A stretch of 64,000 nt of DNA from Paragonimus westermani (Eukaryota > Platyhelminthes > Trematoda > Plagiorchiida > Troglotrematidae), in the NCBI GenBank assembly GCA_008508345.1, contig QNGE01001280.1:63114-127113 (forward strand). Direction: 5' to 3'. Positions 12,446 through 23,229 of this stretch are shown piece by piece; within the stretch, counting starts at the first letter, position 1, and every line of letters starts with the position of its first letter. The position numbers and the translations under genes were made by a program. Below the pieces are notes generated by a model. The model saw only the letters and a program-made list of their open reading frames with translations, was not told the origin of the DNA and ran no database searches.

Positions 12446-14892
12446 CTTTCGTTTATGTACCATCTGAGTGTTATGTATGACATCGTTGATATTTATCAAA
12501 GCCGTACTGCTTATGCCTCACCAATCACCCCCGTACAATTGAAACCTACTTATGGTAACCCTGATTTATTTTGGTTTCCAGCTCGGCTTCGCTGTCATGC
12601 TAATCGGCAATATTTTGTTCAAAACTTTGCCACGTTGAAATCATACGTTTTTGACTGAAAACAGATGAGATGAAATTAAAACAGATTAGGATGATCCAAT
12701 AAATAAACTGTTATTTCAGAACGCGTTTGCTTCTTTCCGTTTAGCAAATTTGGACAATCGTTATCTTTTAAATGTACTCTGTTCCTAATTTGATGAAAAG
12801 AAATGGCGTGCACAGGGTCATCTTGTGCGAAAAGAGAGCCATTGCGCAGAGGCTTATGCAAGGATGTCCTACTATAAATGTCCTAAATTTCACTGCCAGT
12901 TAAACTGCAAAAACTGTGCTACCAAAACCGTCGAGGAAGTCGCCAGTTCCCCGAAACTATCGTGGCAGACCAAAAAAGTACACTGGCGAGTGACCTTCAT
13001 AGTTGGCACGGTCATGTGCCACTTCCCCCTTTAACCCTTGTGCCACACCTCTGGCACCTCAACTACACGCCTAAACGCTCACACGCCTACACCCCGCCTA
13101 CGTGCATAAAAGCTCACATGCCTACCTCCCGCCTGCGCGCATCACTGTTCTGTTTTGCTCATTTGGTTCACCTTTGTGTGGGTCCTCCGATTAGTCACAA
13201 ACCCTCTAAATATTATCTGGTTTTTGACCGTGTTGTTTCCGGATTGAGTGACATAAAGGAGCTCTGTCCGGAGGCCAGTCTTTTTTCTGTATTCATGCAT
13301 TAGCCTCAGGTGGCTGGCTTGGCCGGGAAGTGACGAATCAGACGTATATACTCCGTAGTCCGTTGTTCGTTACCGTTGACCGTCGTTATACGCCGTTTCA
13401 CTGACCGTTATTCTGTTATCTGTTTACGCGCTCGTAGGCCATTGAACCAGTCACAACAAAAACAAACAATCCAAAGTATGCAGGGTAACAGAAGATGTAG
13501 AACTACTTTACAAATACGGAGCCGCCTCCTGTAGTTCTGGCGGCCGATTTAAACCGAGTCTGAAAGAGCCATTCAAGTGTGGCTGACTGTGGTTGTCAAT
13601 TATGATACGACAGCTTTTGACGTAACAGGTGAATTACCAGTAGTGAAAATGGATTCGTTTACTTAAAAAATCAAGTATTATATTTCCTTCCAGTGATAAC
13701 AAGTAACCAAGTGAGGAGAAACATCATGGTTCAAACAGTGATACAAACAGCGAGCTCGGAAACTCATGGAAACTGGTGATGATGAAAAGGATGTGAAGAA
13801 GATTAGTACAATACTCATCTCACAGTTATTAATTCAGGAAATCCTCTCATTAGGCTACAATTTCCTCTGACTCTGGACGCAACGAGTACTGAAGCTGTCA
13901 AACTCACTGTTACACTCTCTGAAGTGTGTTCTAACTAATCCGAACTTTCCCTTGAGGTGATAGGGTTGAGAGGACGAAACAATGAACAGTAGATTTTAAT
14001 ATCTAATATAGAAACGTTTTAATCTGGAGTCCGGTTAACAGGTTAGACAGAGTGGTATTTCTTGTGCTGTTTTAAAAGAATGTCCGTAATGTTATCTACA
14101 GAGTTGGCTACGTTGACCCAGTCACGCGGGTCACATGGGAACGGAGTGGAAGCGTAGGCATTGGACTAGACTTAATGGTAAGTCTGTTACCGCATACAAA
14201 CCAATGACGTCAGTGTGTCCAAGCCTATGCTTAAAAATGAACAGTACTTGTGTGACTGTCGTTGGTGTCGACTGAGACTACAAAGCTGGCTACTCAGTCG
14301 GAGCTATAAGCGACACTGAGGTGCCTCTACGAATACGGACATAACAAGCCAACAATAGAAGCCTATTGTAGCAGTTTCCGCGTGTTATCGTTTGTGAATC
14401 TGTAAGTCAAAAGTAACACCGTGGATGTAGCTCAGGATGTCTCAACACACCGAGTTGGTCAAATCTGGCCCCAACAACAGTATTGGATCGTTTTGTGGGC
14501 TAATTTATCACGCCGGGTTTTGTGGGATCATCTTAACCAATTGTGCCCAGCTGAATAGGCAATACGACAAAGCAGACACGCATATCGGTCTCGTTCTTAA
14601 GCCTTAGTCTGCCAATCACATTTCAGCGTCACTTGCATCGTGCTTTACCGCAAGTGTTGCTTACAGACAACAGACAACAATGCTGTGGATCACATGGACG
14701 TATTTTCCAATCAATCAACTTGGAGGATTGTTCTCATGGTGACATTTGGAGGAAATCGGATCTGGTTTCCATCTTACTAAATAGGTTCTTATGTTTGCCG
14801 GTTAGTGTAAGATACTTTGAGTTCTTTTCTGTTAGCGTTTATTACAAATGCCATATGAATGAGAGAAACCACAACAAATCTCACTATTTTCA
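12446..14892. other. no recognised gene; GC-rich patch at 13007-13460
   Basis: A locally GC-richer stretch at 13007-13460 contains four near-repeats of CACGCCTA-like words (13060-13130) and TATA-like strings (GCATAAAAGC at 13102-13111, GTATATACT near 13341). It could be a promoter region or a solo LTR. I found no second LTR copy, no primer-binding site and no flanking duplication, so it stays unassigned. Confidence 0.3.
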
Positions 14893-15038
14893 ATCTGACC
14901 ATCACTCAAATTTGATAGCAGCCNAGGTCGGCTAGATAGTCTATTTGAATGCGAAGACTGCGATCAACTGTGAGTGATGTTCAACTTGAAAATAAACCAA
15001 GTCCCCGACTACTCATCAGAAATCTTACTATGTTGTTC
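14893..15038. repeat. head-to-head SINE-A fragments around an N
   Basis: Bases 14893-14923 are a minus-strand SINE-A piece (CCATCACTCAAATTTGAT). Base 14924 is N. Bases 14931-15038 are a plus-strand 3' part (GTGAGTGATGTTCAACTTG, then CCCCGACTACTCATCAG). The two halves are complementary, so the N sits at a potential hairpin tip. Confidence 0.75.
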
Positions 15039-17737
15039 GAAGAAAGTCACCGACGTTTCTGAGAGGTTTAGGTCCGGGATCCCATACACTATGCCTAGAA
15101 TTGATATTACCATTTTACTGGCACTTAGAGAACTGAACACGTTCACCCATTCTACCTCGTCATATTGCTCAGCCCCCCTGTTTCCTTATTGTTGAGGGTT
15201 ACCTCAGACATATCCCTGATTAAACGTGTCACTGAGTTCAGAATACATGATAAATCTTGGCCAGAATGTTTAGGTTAATCGGGGGAGATTAACAATGCGC
15301 GCTGAACAGCTATCCGGAGCAATCATTGCTTAATCCATTATTTTGCACCCAACTTTGTCCTTCGCGTACTCCAGTAGACTAACCCATACTTTTTTGATTA
15401 ACGCGGTCAGCCATTTTTTCCATTCTTATTAACTATAACCGACTTTGTTGTCACAAGGTAACCTCAACGCGTAATTCGAAATTTTGACGCGTTAATGCAC
15501 GCTAACTCACAGAATCATGCGAAAAGTGGTACGTCATGATCATCGTGCTTCGATAAGTCACCTGTTTGTCAACGAGCACAAACTTTCTGAATATGGTCGT
15601 GAATCACTCCGGTGAATTTCTTCCGAAACGAAACTACCAGGAAACATGAGCTTTGAGGGCTGAATTCTGTTACAACGTGCCGAAGATTGTACACGTTTTT
15701 ACAGCTGACGGCGTATTCAGACATCTTCTGGTGAGAATTATTCGTTACCGTTTATCTTCAACGGATTGACATGCAGAGTGATAAAGGTGACCGCAAAAAT
15801 CATAGGAACAATGAGTGTCTCCTTCAGGAACGAGCTAGTGGGATGTGCCGTAAAATGGAATGGCTTTAAGCCCCGTTTTCTCTTAGGGAGGCTCCAAAAT
15901 TTGTACGTCATTTTTGACATTAAATCACGAGCTGATAGGCGGTGACATACATTTTAGTATAGTCCTCGTGTTCCGAATCATTACATTAACGTGTTGTATA
16001 TTCACTATTATAAAAATCTAATAGAGACAAGTGATTTTCGGGTTACTTACTTCCCATTTTATTGCGTTTCTCACATGTGCTGTGAAGCAATGGCTTATAA
16101 TACGTTTGTTCACAAAGGTTTTCGATCGGATTCAGATCAAGACTTCAGTCCAGCACCCACGTATCTGAACCAAGGCTTTACATTTCTTGAGGTTAACAGG
16201 TGTGTTGGAGAACTGGCACATCACATTTCAGTAGATGTGACGCGATTACCAGCGGTAAAATGCGTTTGCTTTACTAGTATAAGAATGAGTACTTTGTCCA
16301 CCATTTACCTTACAAAGTGAACACGGACACTAAATAATCACTACTGTCATGTCATTGGTCTTCTTTCCAGAGCAACTGGTACCCCATCACAATTTCAGGT
16401 CAGTATGATCTTAGAAGATTAGAGCCATCCAGGCCTAACACCACAGATCGAAACTTTCCATTGTAGTGTCCACAAGACGTGGATCTCCATCCCCCTTAAA
16501 GAGCATGTTCGATACTGAGATAAATGGGAATCTACCTTCTCCTATATTTCCGTTTGTGACATTCTTGTGGCCACTTTTATGTGCCTCCAGTAGAGATATC
16601 TAGCACAAACGTTGAGTTCGATCCCGAGCCATTATTCTTTGCAATGGATGCCAATAGATGGGCTGTGATTGTGTACATTGGTCAAAACCAAAACTCATCA
16701 TCTTTCCCTACCGTCCACATATGAAGATAATCTCAAGAGATAACTAACGACATATTTTGACCCTTAAATCACTTTGGCGATCTCTCATATATCTGGAAGA
16801 ACTTGTTTCAAAGGGCATTAACTGCCGTTTAAAATTTACTCAAGGCGTAATAAGTTACATCGAGTCACAGCCAAAACAACACGATGAGCAACCGTTACTA
16901 ATAATTAGTTATAAGTGTTTCATACATTGAACAATTTATTGTTAAAAAATCTGTCATGTCACTTACCGCTGATGCAAGTACGTTCCCGAATAACGAGGAG
17001 CTTTCAATTCCGGGTGTCAGAGATTTCCCATGATAATTCAGTACATGAACAATTCAGTAAGTCTCGGATACGCAGTGTGATGGTTGCGTATTGGATTGAC
17101 TTTTTAACTTAAGTGGACAATCACACTCGTTACATATGGGAATTTGCTTCCCGCTAGTGGTTCGAATCCAGTCTCAGCCTGGTCTTCTTCAGAGATGGAT
17201 CGTTTCAGAGTTAACAATTCTACAATGTCATTACAAAGTAAGTATTTTTAAGATAGCTGCATGGATATAATACGAGGCTCAACAGAAACTAGCGAGCGTG
17301 CACAGATTTACTTTGAATTGTGTAACAGAGCATGCAGTCGTGTTGTCTGCACCATTTCGAATTTCCCTATAGTAACACATGTGCATGGCTTACTGGGTCT
17401 CTGGCTGATTGTTCTTGTTCTCTCCTTTTACAGGACTATCACTGGGACTGTTACTTCGACAGAACGCTGTCTTCTGATGTCTCCACTTTGTCCAAAGTTG
17501 GTCCAAGTATGTGACGGACAGTCGAGAAAAAAACAGTCGGCTTGTGTGTTATAATACGTTTAGGGAAACCTACAACATAGTGAAGAAAGAATTAAATTAG
17601 TGTTCCTCAATGATCAAGATAAACACTATACAAATCAACCTAAGCATTAATTAACCATCTTAATTTAGGAGTATCAGAGTTTTGATCCACTGCCGATGGT
17701 GATCAGACTATGCTACTAAGATGTCAAACAATTCAAA
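15039..17737. other. no recognised gene; possible SINE-B scrap near 17145-17185
   Basis: GCTAGTGGTTCGAATCCAG at about 17154-17172 is a B-box-like block similar to SINE-B, but the A-box half is not recognisable. Otherwise only chance frames, the longest being 109 codons at 15991-16320. Confidence 0.35.
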
Positions 17738-18095
17738 CCAGCCGGCCTCTTTCGAAAAGAAACACTAGACTCCAGTTTCGTTCTCATTAGAGCTCGTCAG
17801 TAGTGCATATCCTTGCCACGGCCGCGATTTGAACTCCGGCCACGCTATGACGATCAGGCAACCGTGTTGACCACTGCGCCATTCACCTCACATTAGGCAC
17901 GACCGAATTATCAAATGTGAACGCTCAACCACTCTCGCTTGTGAGCAATGATCAGGTTGCCTGATCGTCTCCAGAGGAGACACAGTAACTGTCCTGTTAA
18001 CTCCAATCGATAACCCCGCGATTAGGACTTGCGGGACAGGTCGAAATCTCCGATCTCATTAAACCTGCAAGGCGATTTTTTAAATTACTGATGAG
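17738..18095 (-). repeat. SINE-A copy
   Basis: On the minus strand the order is a leader (CCTGCAGGTTT-like block), the tRNA-like A-box TGGCGCAGTGG, a B-box-like GAGTTCAAATCGC, the hammerhead, and GAAAGAGGCCGGCTGG. This is the same order as the complete copy at 62916-63375. The 3' tail is missing on the left. A plus-strand piece of the same family abuts it on the right. Confidence 0.85.
17763..17812 (-). ncRNA. hammerhead ribozyme, type I (one stem II mismatch)
   Basis: The minus strand reads stem I GCACTA, core CTGACGA, a hairpin GCTCTAATGAGAAC, GAAA, a very short stem III (ACTGGAGT) and C at the cleavage position, followed by TAGTG closing stem I. Core position 7 tolerates C. One C-A mismatch interrupts stem II. 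Confidence 0.75.
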
Positions 18096-18215
18096 TTGTC
18101 GGCAATGAGAGCGGAACTCGAGTCTGGTGCTTCTTTTCGAAAGAGGCTGGCTGCAAAGTCTATCTGAATGCGGAGGCTGCTATCAAATTTGAGTGATGGT
18201 CAAGTTGAAAATAAA
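18096..18215 (+). repeat. SINE-A 3' fragment, inverted to its neighbour
   Basis: It begins within a chimeric CTGATGAG block shared between the SINE-A tail and its ribozyme, then AATGAGAGCGGAACTCGAG, GGCTGGCTG and GAGTGATGGTCAAGTTG. The ribozyme GAAA has become GGAA, so it is dead. The junction suggests that the inverted pair arose at the CTGATGAG microhomology. Confidence 0.75.
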
Positions 18216-18759
18216 ACAGAACATTGCTGAAACGAAATTTCGAAACATTCTTCAAGGGAACAGTATGGCATTCCCATTCAATATACGTGTGTTGCAAACT
18301 ATCGGGGTGCATTTCGATTAGACATCGTTTTGATTTTTCTTCCTTGGAATGAAGATACTGTTCGCAGCGGTAGATACAGCGAACCATAGCTCAAACGGAA
18401 TCGACCGTCTATAAACAATGGGGTCCATGATAATATTAATGGTATGAGGCACGATCACCTGACACAAGGCGATTCATGATTTATAGCCTGCAAGCAAGTA
18501 CACTGTTCAATGAATGACTAGGTTGATACATCCCTAATCAGCTTCACCTCACATGCAATGTGTCGCAAACTGCAGATCCAGGGTCTTGCCTTCTAAGTTT
18601 ATCACAGCTCACGACGATTGCAAGCCGACGTGCTCTATATCAGAATGAATAAGAACCACTAGTATATCAGATGTCTCATGTTGCAAGGCCTCCTGGATTT
18701 TTGGTGGTAAGTATGTTTGGCAACAACAGAAAAAAATGTAAATGGTTGGTACCCTTCAT

Positions 18760-20060
18760 AAAGCTGAACATAACAGTAAGTAAGCGTGGCGTCTTATAAT
18801 CCTGAATGTCGCCTCAAGATTAGTCAGCTTACTGGTGGCCAGCATCTTTTTGACGATAGGTGAGAACGGAATTCTTCGTGATCCCGGGACGAAGAACATA
18901 GATTGTGCAGTCATATTTCTGATCATATTTCGACAGATGTCCCTTCTTTCCAGAGTTTGTGCATCTATCGTCTTTGCCGATGCAATTTTTGCCACAGTTA
19001 CACACAAATTGATAAATACGGTAAGTTAGCGCCAGTAGGTTTCTTCTCTTTAATGAGGATAACGGTAGTTCGTCAGTTCGTTCAACAAGTACCACTTCAG
19101 CCACATTGTAGGCTCACTTAATCGATGAGAAGAGGCGTTTTCTGGTTCGAAGTAAAGTGTCACCTTTGGATGGTAGTTCAGTGTAGACTTACTTCTCCTC
19201 AACTGTGAGAACTGTGCCCACTGCTCTGTGTTGCTGACTGTCTATTGATAAATCTCAACGGATATCCATTACCTTGCAACGTGGTTGTAAACACCCGAAG
19301 TTCGTTGGCTAAACATCCTAATGCACAAATACGTCTAATACTCTTTTGCAGTGTTCGGACGTTTCCTTTTGCTATAAAATTTACAAAATCAGTGTATTAG
19401 CCAGTCGATGCACAGGTCGTTTTATTCTCCCATCATCCCTGCGTCTGATGAGGATATCTAGAAACGATGGGCACTTATTCATTCACGGTTCACATGACTA
19501 CCGAATTCGCATGACAGGATTTTAACTGTGTTGTCATCTCAGCGACCTTTTTCGGAGACTTTGCAAATGGCAACGCCAACATCTTCTGAGCAGTTCCCCT
19601 TTTTGTCATCACCATACAAAAATTAACAAGCACCGACCCTAACGGGTTTTACATGGCAACTCTCCCTTTTTGTCGATAAGACATTTTGAAAACTGAAGCT
19701 GGTGTTCTCCATGCATACCAGTAAACAGTTTCCGTGGATCTGCGGGATTTTTCATCAAAGGTGTCAGTCTGAATCAGACTGCCTGTAAATTCGATCGTCC
19801 CATCCAATGGAACATTTGTAAACAGTGACTGAGCGTGTACTGAGCCCGCGACTTTGTGTGCAAGGTTGAATTTGTCGAGATTTTCAACTAAACCAAATAA
19901 GTCTTTAGCAGTACATGTGTCAAAATCCAGTTTTAATGGCATCAGAGCCTAATTCAACCACCGAGCAAGCTCGTGTTATAGGGCATCGTTCATAAAATTG
20001 GTCTGAGTGGTACTCCTGGTTTGTGTTTTCGACGAACTATACAGCTACGTTGTTGATAAG
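18760..20060 (-). mobile_element. Penelope-like element relic (RT to GIY-YIG)
   Basis: Reading down the minus strand: RRKHKPGVPLRPIL near 20030-19990 (PLE RT block), SLFTNVPLDGTIEF (RT motif A, its aspartate replaced) and YRQKGRVAM (start of motif B) in 19649-19860. After several stops, RIYQFVCNCGKNCIG near 19030-18990 is the GIY-YIG core. YVDD is not recognisable. The copy is long dead: frameshifts and stops occur throughout and catalytic residues are lost. Confidence 0.7.
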
Positions 20061-21603
20061 CCGCTTGGTTCTCTGATGTAAATGTGCTTTCATCAACGAA
20101 ATGATGTAGGATCAACAAGTCAGGATGTCGAATTATGTGGCTTTCCATGTCACCCTTCCCACATTATCGATATGCTGGGATTTGTTCCCGTCGTTCAGTA
20201 TGGACAACAATTCTCAAGTACACTCTTATCTATCCATTACTTCGGCACCAGAAGATGTATCTGGTTTCAGCAGAACAACACTCTTAGTCTTAATACCCTT
20301 AAGAGTTTCAAGACGACGAGTTCTGAATATACATTTATCTTTTGATGATGTCATAATGAACTCACAGATAACTTAACACATAGAAGAAGTCTAAAATGGA
20401 ACTAGAAGGAAAGTTTATGAAACCAGCTTCTATCGATAATAGTTATGATTTACATATTGAATTTGAATATCATTGGAAAGTTTTTTTTGTTTCTTGTTGA
20501 AACAACGCATTATCTGTCCCAGGGGAACAGCAGTTTCCTTGACAGTTCGGAGAGATCTTTCACTAATGTGGTCAGTCAAATCAAAATCGGAAGATGTGTC
20601 TAAAATCATATCGTTTACATAGACGCTTATTGCAATATTATTACGACTCGGAACGACAGTCATATAAATTAAATAGAATACTTCCATTTTGCAAAAATCC
20701 AGTGACGATAATGAGTGTGGAATATAACTGACTTCTTATATGGATGAGTTCTGTGCGATTGTTAAAACGCTGTCTTCAGCACATAAGTTTGAAATGCTGG
20801 GGAGTAAAGTGTGTAATTCCTTCTAGGGTAACTGTTTACCCCTTCTAATTTGACACGGATATGAAACTAGTTTTAACAATCGAAACGGATTTTCGTATTG
20901 TGGTAGTCTTGACTTGGAGGATCAAACGGTATGATAGAGGTAAAAATTCGGAGATACTAACTATCAAGTTAGCCGCAATGTTAACACAAGATGATTTTTC
21001 ACATAGAGGAGTACCGTGAATTTTAATAGCTCATGCCTCGACAAATTGGATTATACAGTTTTGATTGCAGTGAAAAATCCTCCAGAAAACAGCATGTACA
21101 TTGACATTGTGTCGCAGATGTATAAGAATTTGGACGATTGACAATGTTAGAATTTAGTGTGATTCGAACCCGTTAACTAAGTGAAATGTGAACCTGACCG
21201 AACGGTGGCAAATTAATCCTGTGCAAGTCAGTTCTAGAATTACCATACAGACAATCACATGTTAAATAGGAAGGAAAAGTTATTTTCAGTACCGGCGCAC
21301 TGGAGAGCACGTCCGTCTTGGAATAATTAGTGTTTGAGTTCAACATCACAAGAACTCTGATTTGAACAAAGCTTGCTTGTAACAGTGTTCGATTCAACTG
21401 CGGCGAATCGTTGGCCAATCCCGAATGTCGATTTGTCAGCTCTCTGTTGATTGGTGAATAGCTGATATACTGTGTAGTATGGAAAAGCTTGTACCAAATC
21501 AGCCGGAAGTGATGTTTGCTGATACGCTTGTTGGTGAATTTGAAACGTGTCAGTTCATCTCTTACGGAGTTATTATGTGATTAAACGTTCCACTTTTCAA
21601 CTC
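20061..21603. other. upstream region of the SOCS-box gene, no separate feature recognised
   Basis: No additional coding similarity is seen. The frame of the downstream gene is closed by TGA at 21541-21543, and the first in-frame ATG is 21604. TATACTG-like and AT-rich strings occur, but I cannot single out a promoter. Confidence 0.4.
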
Positions 21604-23229
21604 ATGTCTAGTTGTCTTCATGTGCCGTATCAACCTCTGATATGTGACCAGGAAATCGATTGTCAAAGCACAGCTGAAGAACAATCATCAGGCTTTTATG
21701 GACTTTTGCGCAGGTTAACAGAAAAGACAAAGCGTTGCCTGACAAAACTATTTTTTCTTGCCAAACAAAATAATCTCAGTCAAAATAAACCAAGTACACC
21801 ACTTTCTGAATTGGACTGCTTAGTGGAAAAGCGTCTGCCAAACACCAAATTCGACGCAAAATTTGATGGAATCAACCACATTTGGCATTGTTCTTCTTCC
21901 ACAGATCACGCCTGTCTGACAAATTCGAACTGCACGACCGTACACAAACTCGATCAGTTGTTTATACCACAATTTAGAAAGGCCGCAAAAAGCCATCGAA
22001 AGTGGACCAAATCATCAGATGCAGTCAAACTGGAACAAACATCGACACATGCGTACATCGTTCGCAAGCCGATGTTACGCACTAAATTAGGAAGAACGAA
22101 TTTTCAGAGGAATTATTTGAACGCACGGGTACAATCGTCTTTTTCCTCTAGTCGGTTTAAACAATCCAGAGCCTTACAGCCCTCTCCGTATTGCCTAACA
22201 GCCTATCACTTCAGTTGGGACGTGTTTGCTTTCCTCATTGAGGCAGGTTTGGAACTAAACACAACTCAAACAATCCAATGTGATGTTACGCCGTTGACAC
22301 GTCAGACCTTTCGTTTCATTTCCGTTTTGGATCTATTTTTGTACGTAATTTCTAAGTTCCATAATCGCTTTCATCAGTCGATTCAAACTCTGCCTAGAAT
22401 AAATATCTGTGATTCTTCTGGAGATAAATATAGTGTGACTGTTCTACACAAACTACTCGCGTCCATGCTGGATAACGGGGCCGATGTAGCCTTAGTTTCA
22501 TCCACAGTTCATTCAAACATTCGAGGCGGTATTCCCATCGGGAGATTACATCAGCTTTGCACGATGGCGAGTGAGGAGTTACTCTACTTGAACGTTTCAA
22601 GCTGTGAAGTGCGTCAGTGTTTTTTTGTGGACATCGCTGGAATTCTGCGTCAGCTCATTCAAGCCGGTCTACAATCTCCGCAATCTGATAAGGCTTTTGT
22701 CAACGAATATTTTTGTGACATCAGTATGCTTTTCTACTCACGTCTGATGGAAAATTTGGCAAAATGGAAATTGGGAAATATGGATGATCAGGCTGGACTT
22801 ACACCAGGCTTGCAATCTCATATTATTCTTTTGCTGAATATAATTTACGCAGATATATTTCCCTACTTGCATGGCACCAGGCTTGATCAAATTGATGTCA
22901 GAAGGTCAGACGTTAGAGACAACGAAATCGCCTGCTTGACCAATAGATATCATCAAGCTTTTGTGCGGCAACTCCATTACAATCCCCTTCGGCTGTTTGT
23001 GTTAGCACGACGTGCAACACGTCGTCTGATTGGAACACGACATTTTCGCTCCTTGCTGGCGGACTCTTTGGAGGTGGGGGAAATATCCGTATCCTCAGAT
23101 TCGAATTTCGCACAAATCAATGCTGTATGCCAACGACTACCAGAGGAATTGCGTCGCACACTGGCTTACATGGAAGCCCCAAATTTGAATGAAGAACTGC
23201 ACTTCGTTGCAAGTGTTGGAACGAAGTGA
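21604..23229 (+). CDS. ankyrin-like/SOCS-box protein, apparently single-exon
   Basis: The frame encodes 541 residues from the first ATG; an in-frame TGA lies 60 bp upstream. The C-terminus resembles a SOCS box. Residues 460-477 (NPLRLFVLARRATRRLIG) match the BC-box pattern LCRLAIRR, with alanine where the family has cysteine. Residues 511-524 (RLPEELRRTLAYME) match the Cullin-box pattern LPxxLxxYLxY. About 34 residues separate the boxes, longer than usual. Two upstream segments look like worn ankyrin helices: 206-217 (VFAFLIEAGLEL) and 282-295 (HKLLASMLDNGADV). Family members are substrate receptors of Elongin B/C-Cullin ubiquitin ligases, so a cytosolic adaptor role is inferred. The N-terminal 190 residues are unrecognised. 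No AATAAA was found in the first 100 bp after the stop. An upstream exon cannot be excluded. Confidence 0.65.
   Translation: MSSCLHVPYQPLICDQEIDCQSTAEEQSSGFYGLLRRLTEKTKRCLTKLFFLAKQNNLSQNKPSTPLSELDCLVEKRLPNTKFDAKFDGINHIWHCSSSTDHACLTNSNCTTVHKLDQLFIPQFRKAAKSHRKWTKSSDAVKLEQTSTHAYIVRKPMLRTKLGRTNFQRNYLNARVQSSFSSSRFKQSRALQPSPYCLTAYHFSWDVFAFLIEAGLELNTTQTIQCDVTPLTRQTFRFISVLDLFLYVISKFHNRFHQSIQTLPRINICDSSGDKYSVTVLHKLLASMLDNGADVALVSSTVHSNIRGGIPIGRLHQLCTMASEELLYLNVSSCEVRQCFFVDIAGILRQLIQAGLQSPQSDKAFVNEYFCDISMLFYSRLMENLAKWKLGNMDDQAGLTPGLQSHIILLLNIIYADIFPYLHGTRLDQIDVRRSDVRDNEIACLTNRYHQAFVRQLHYNPLRLFVLARRATRRLIGTRHFRSLLADSLEVGEISVSSDSNFAQINAVCQRLPEELRRTLAYMEAPNLNEELHFVASVGTK

Noticed and set aside
13007..13460. 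solo LTR
   Set aside because: Suggestive composition and TATA-like words, but no second copy, no target duplication and no recognisable primer-binding site.
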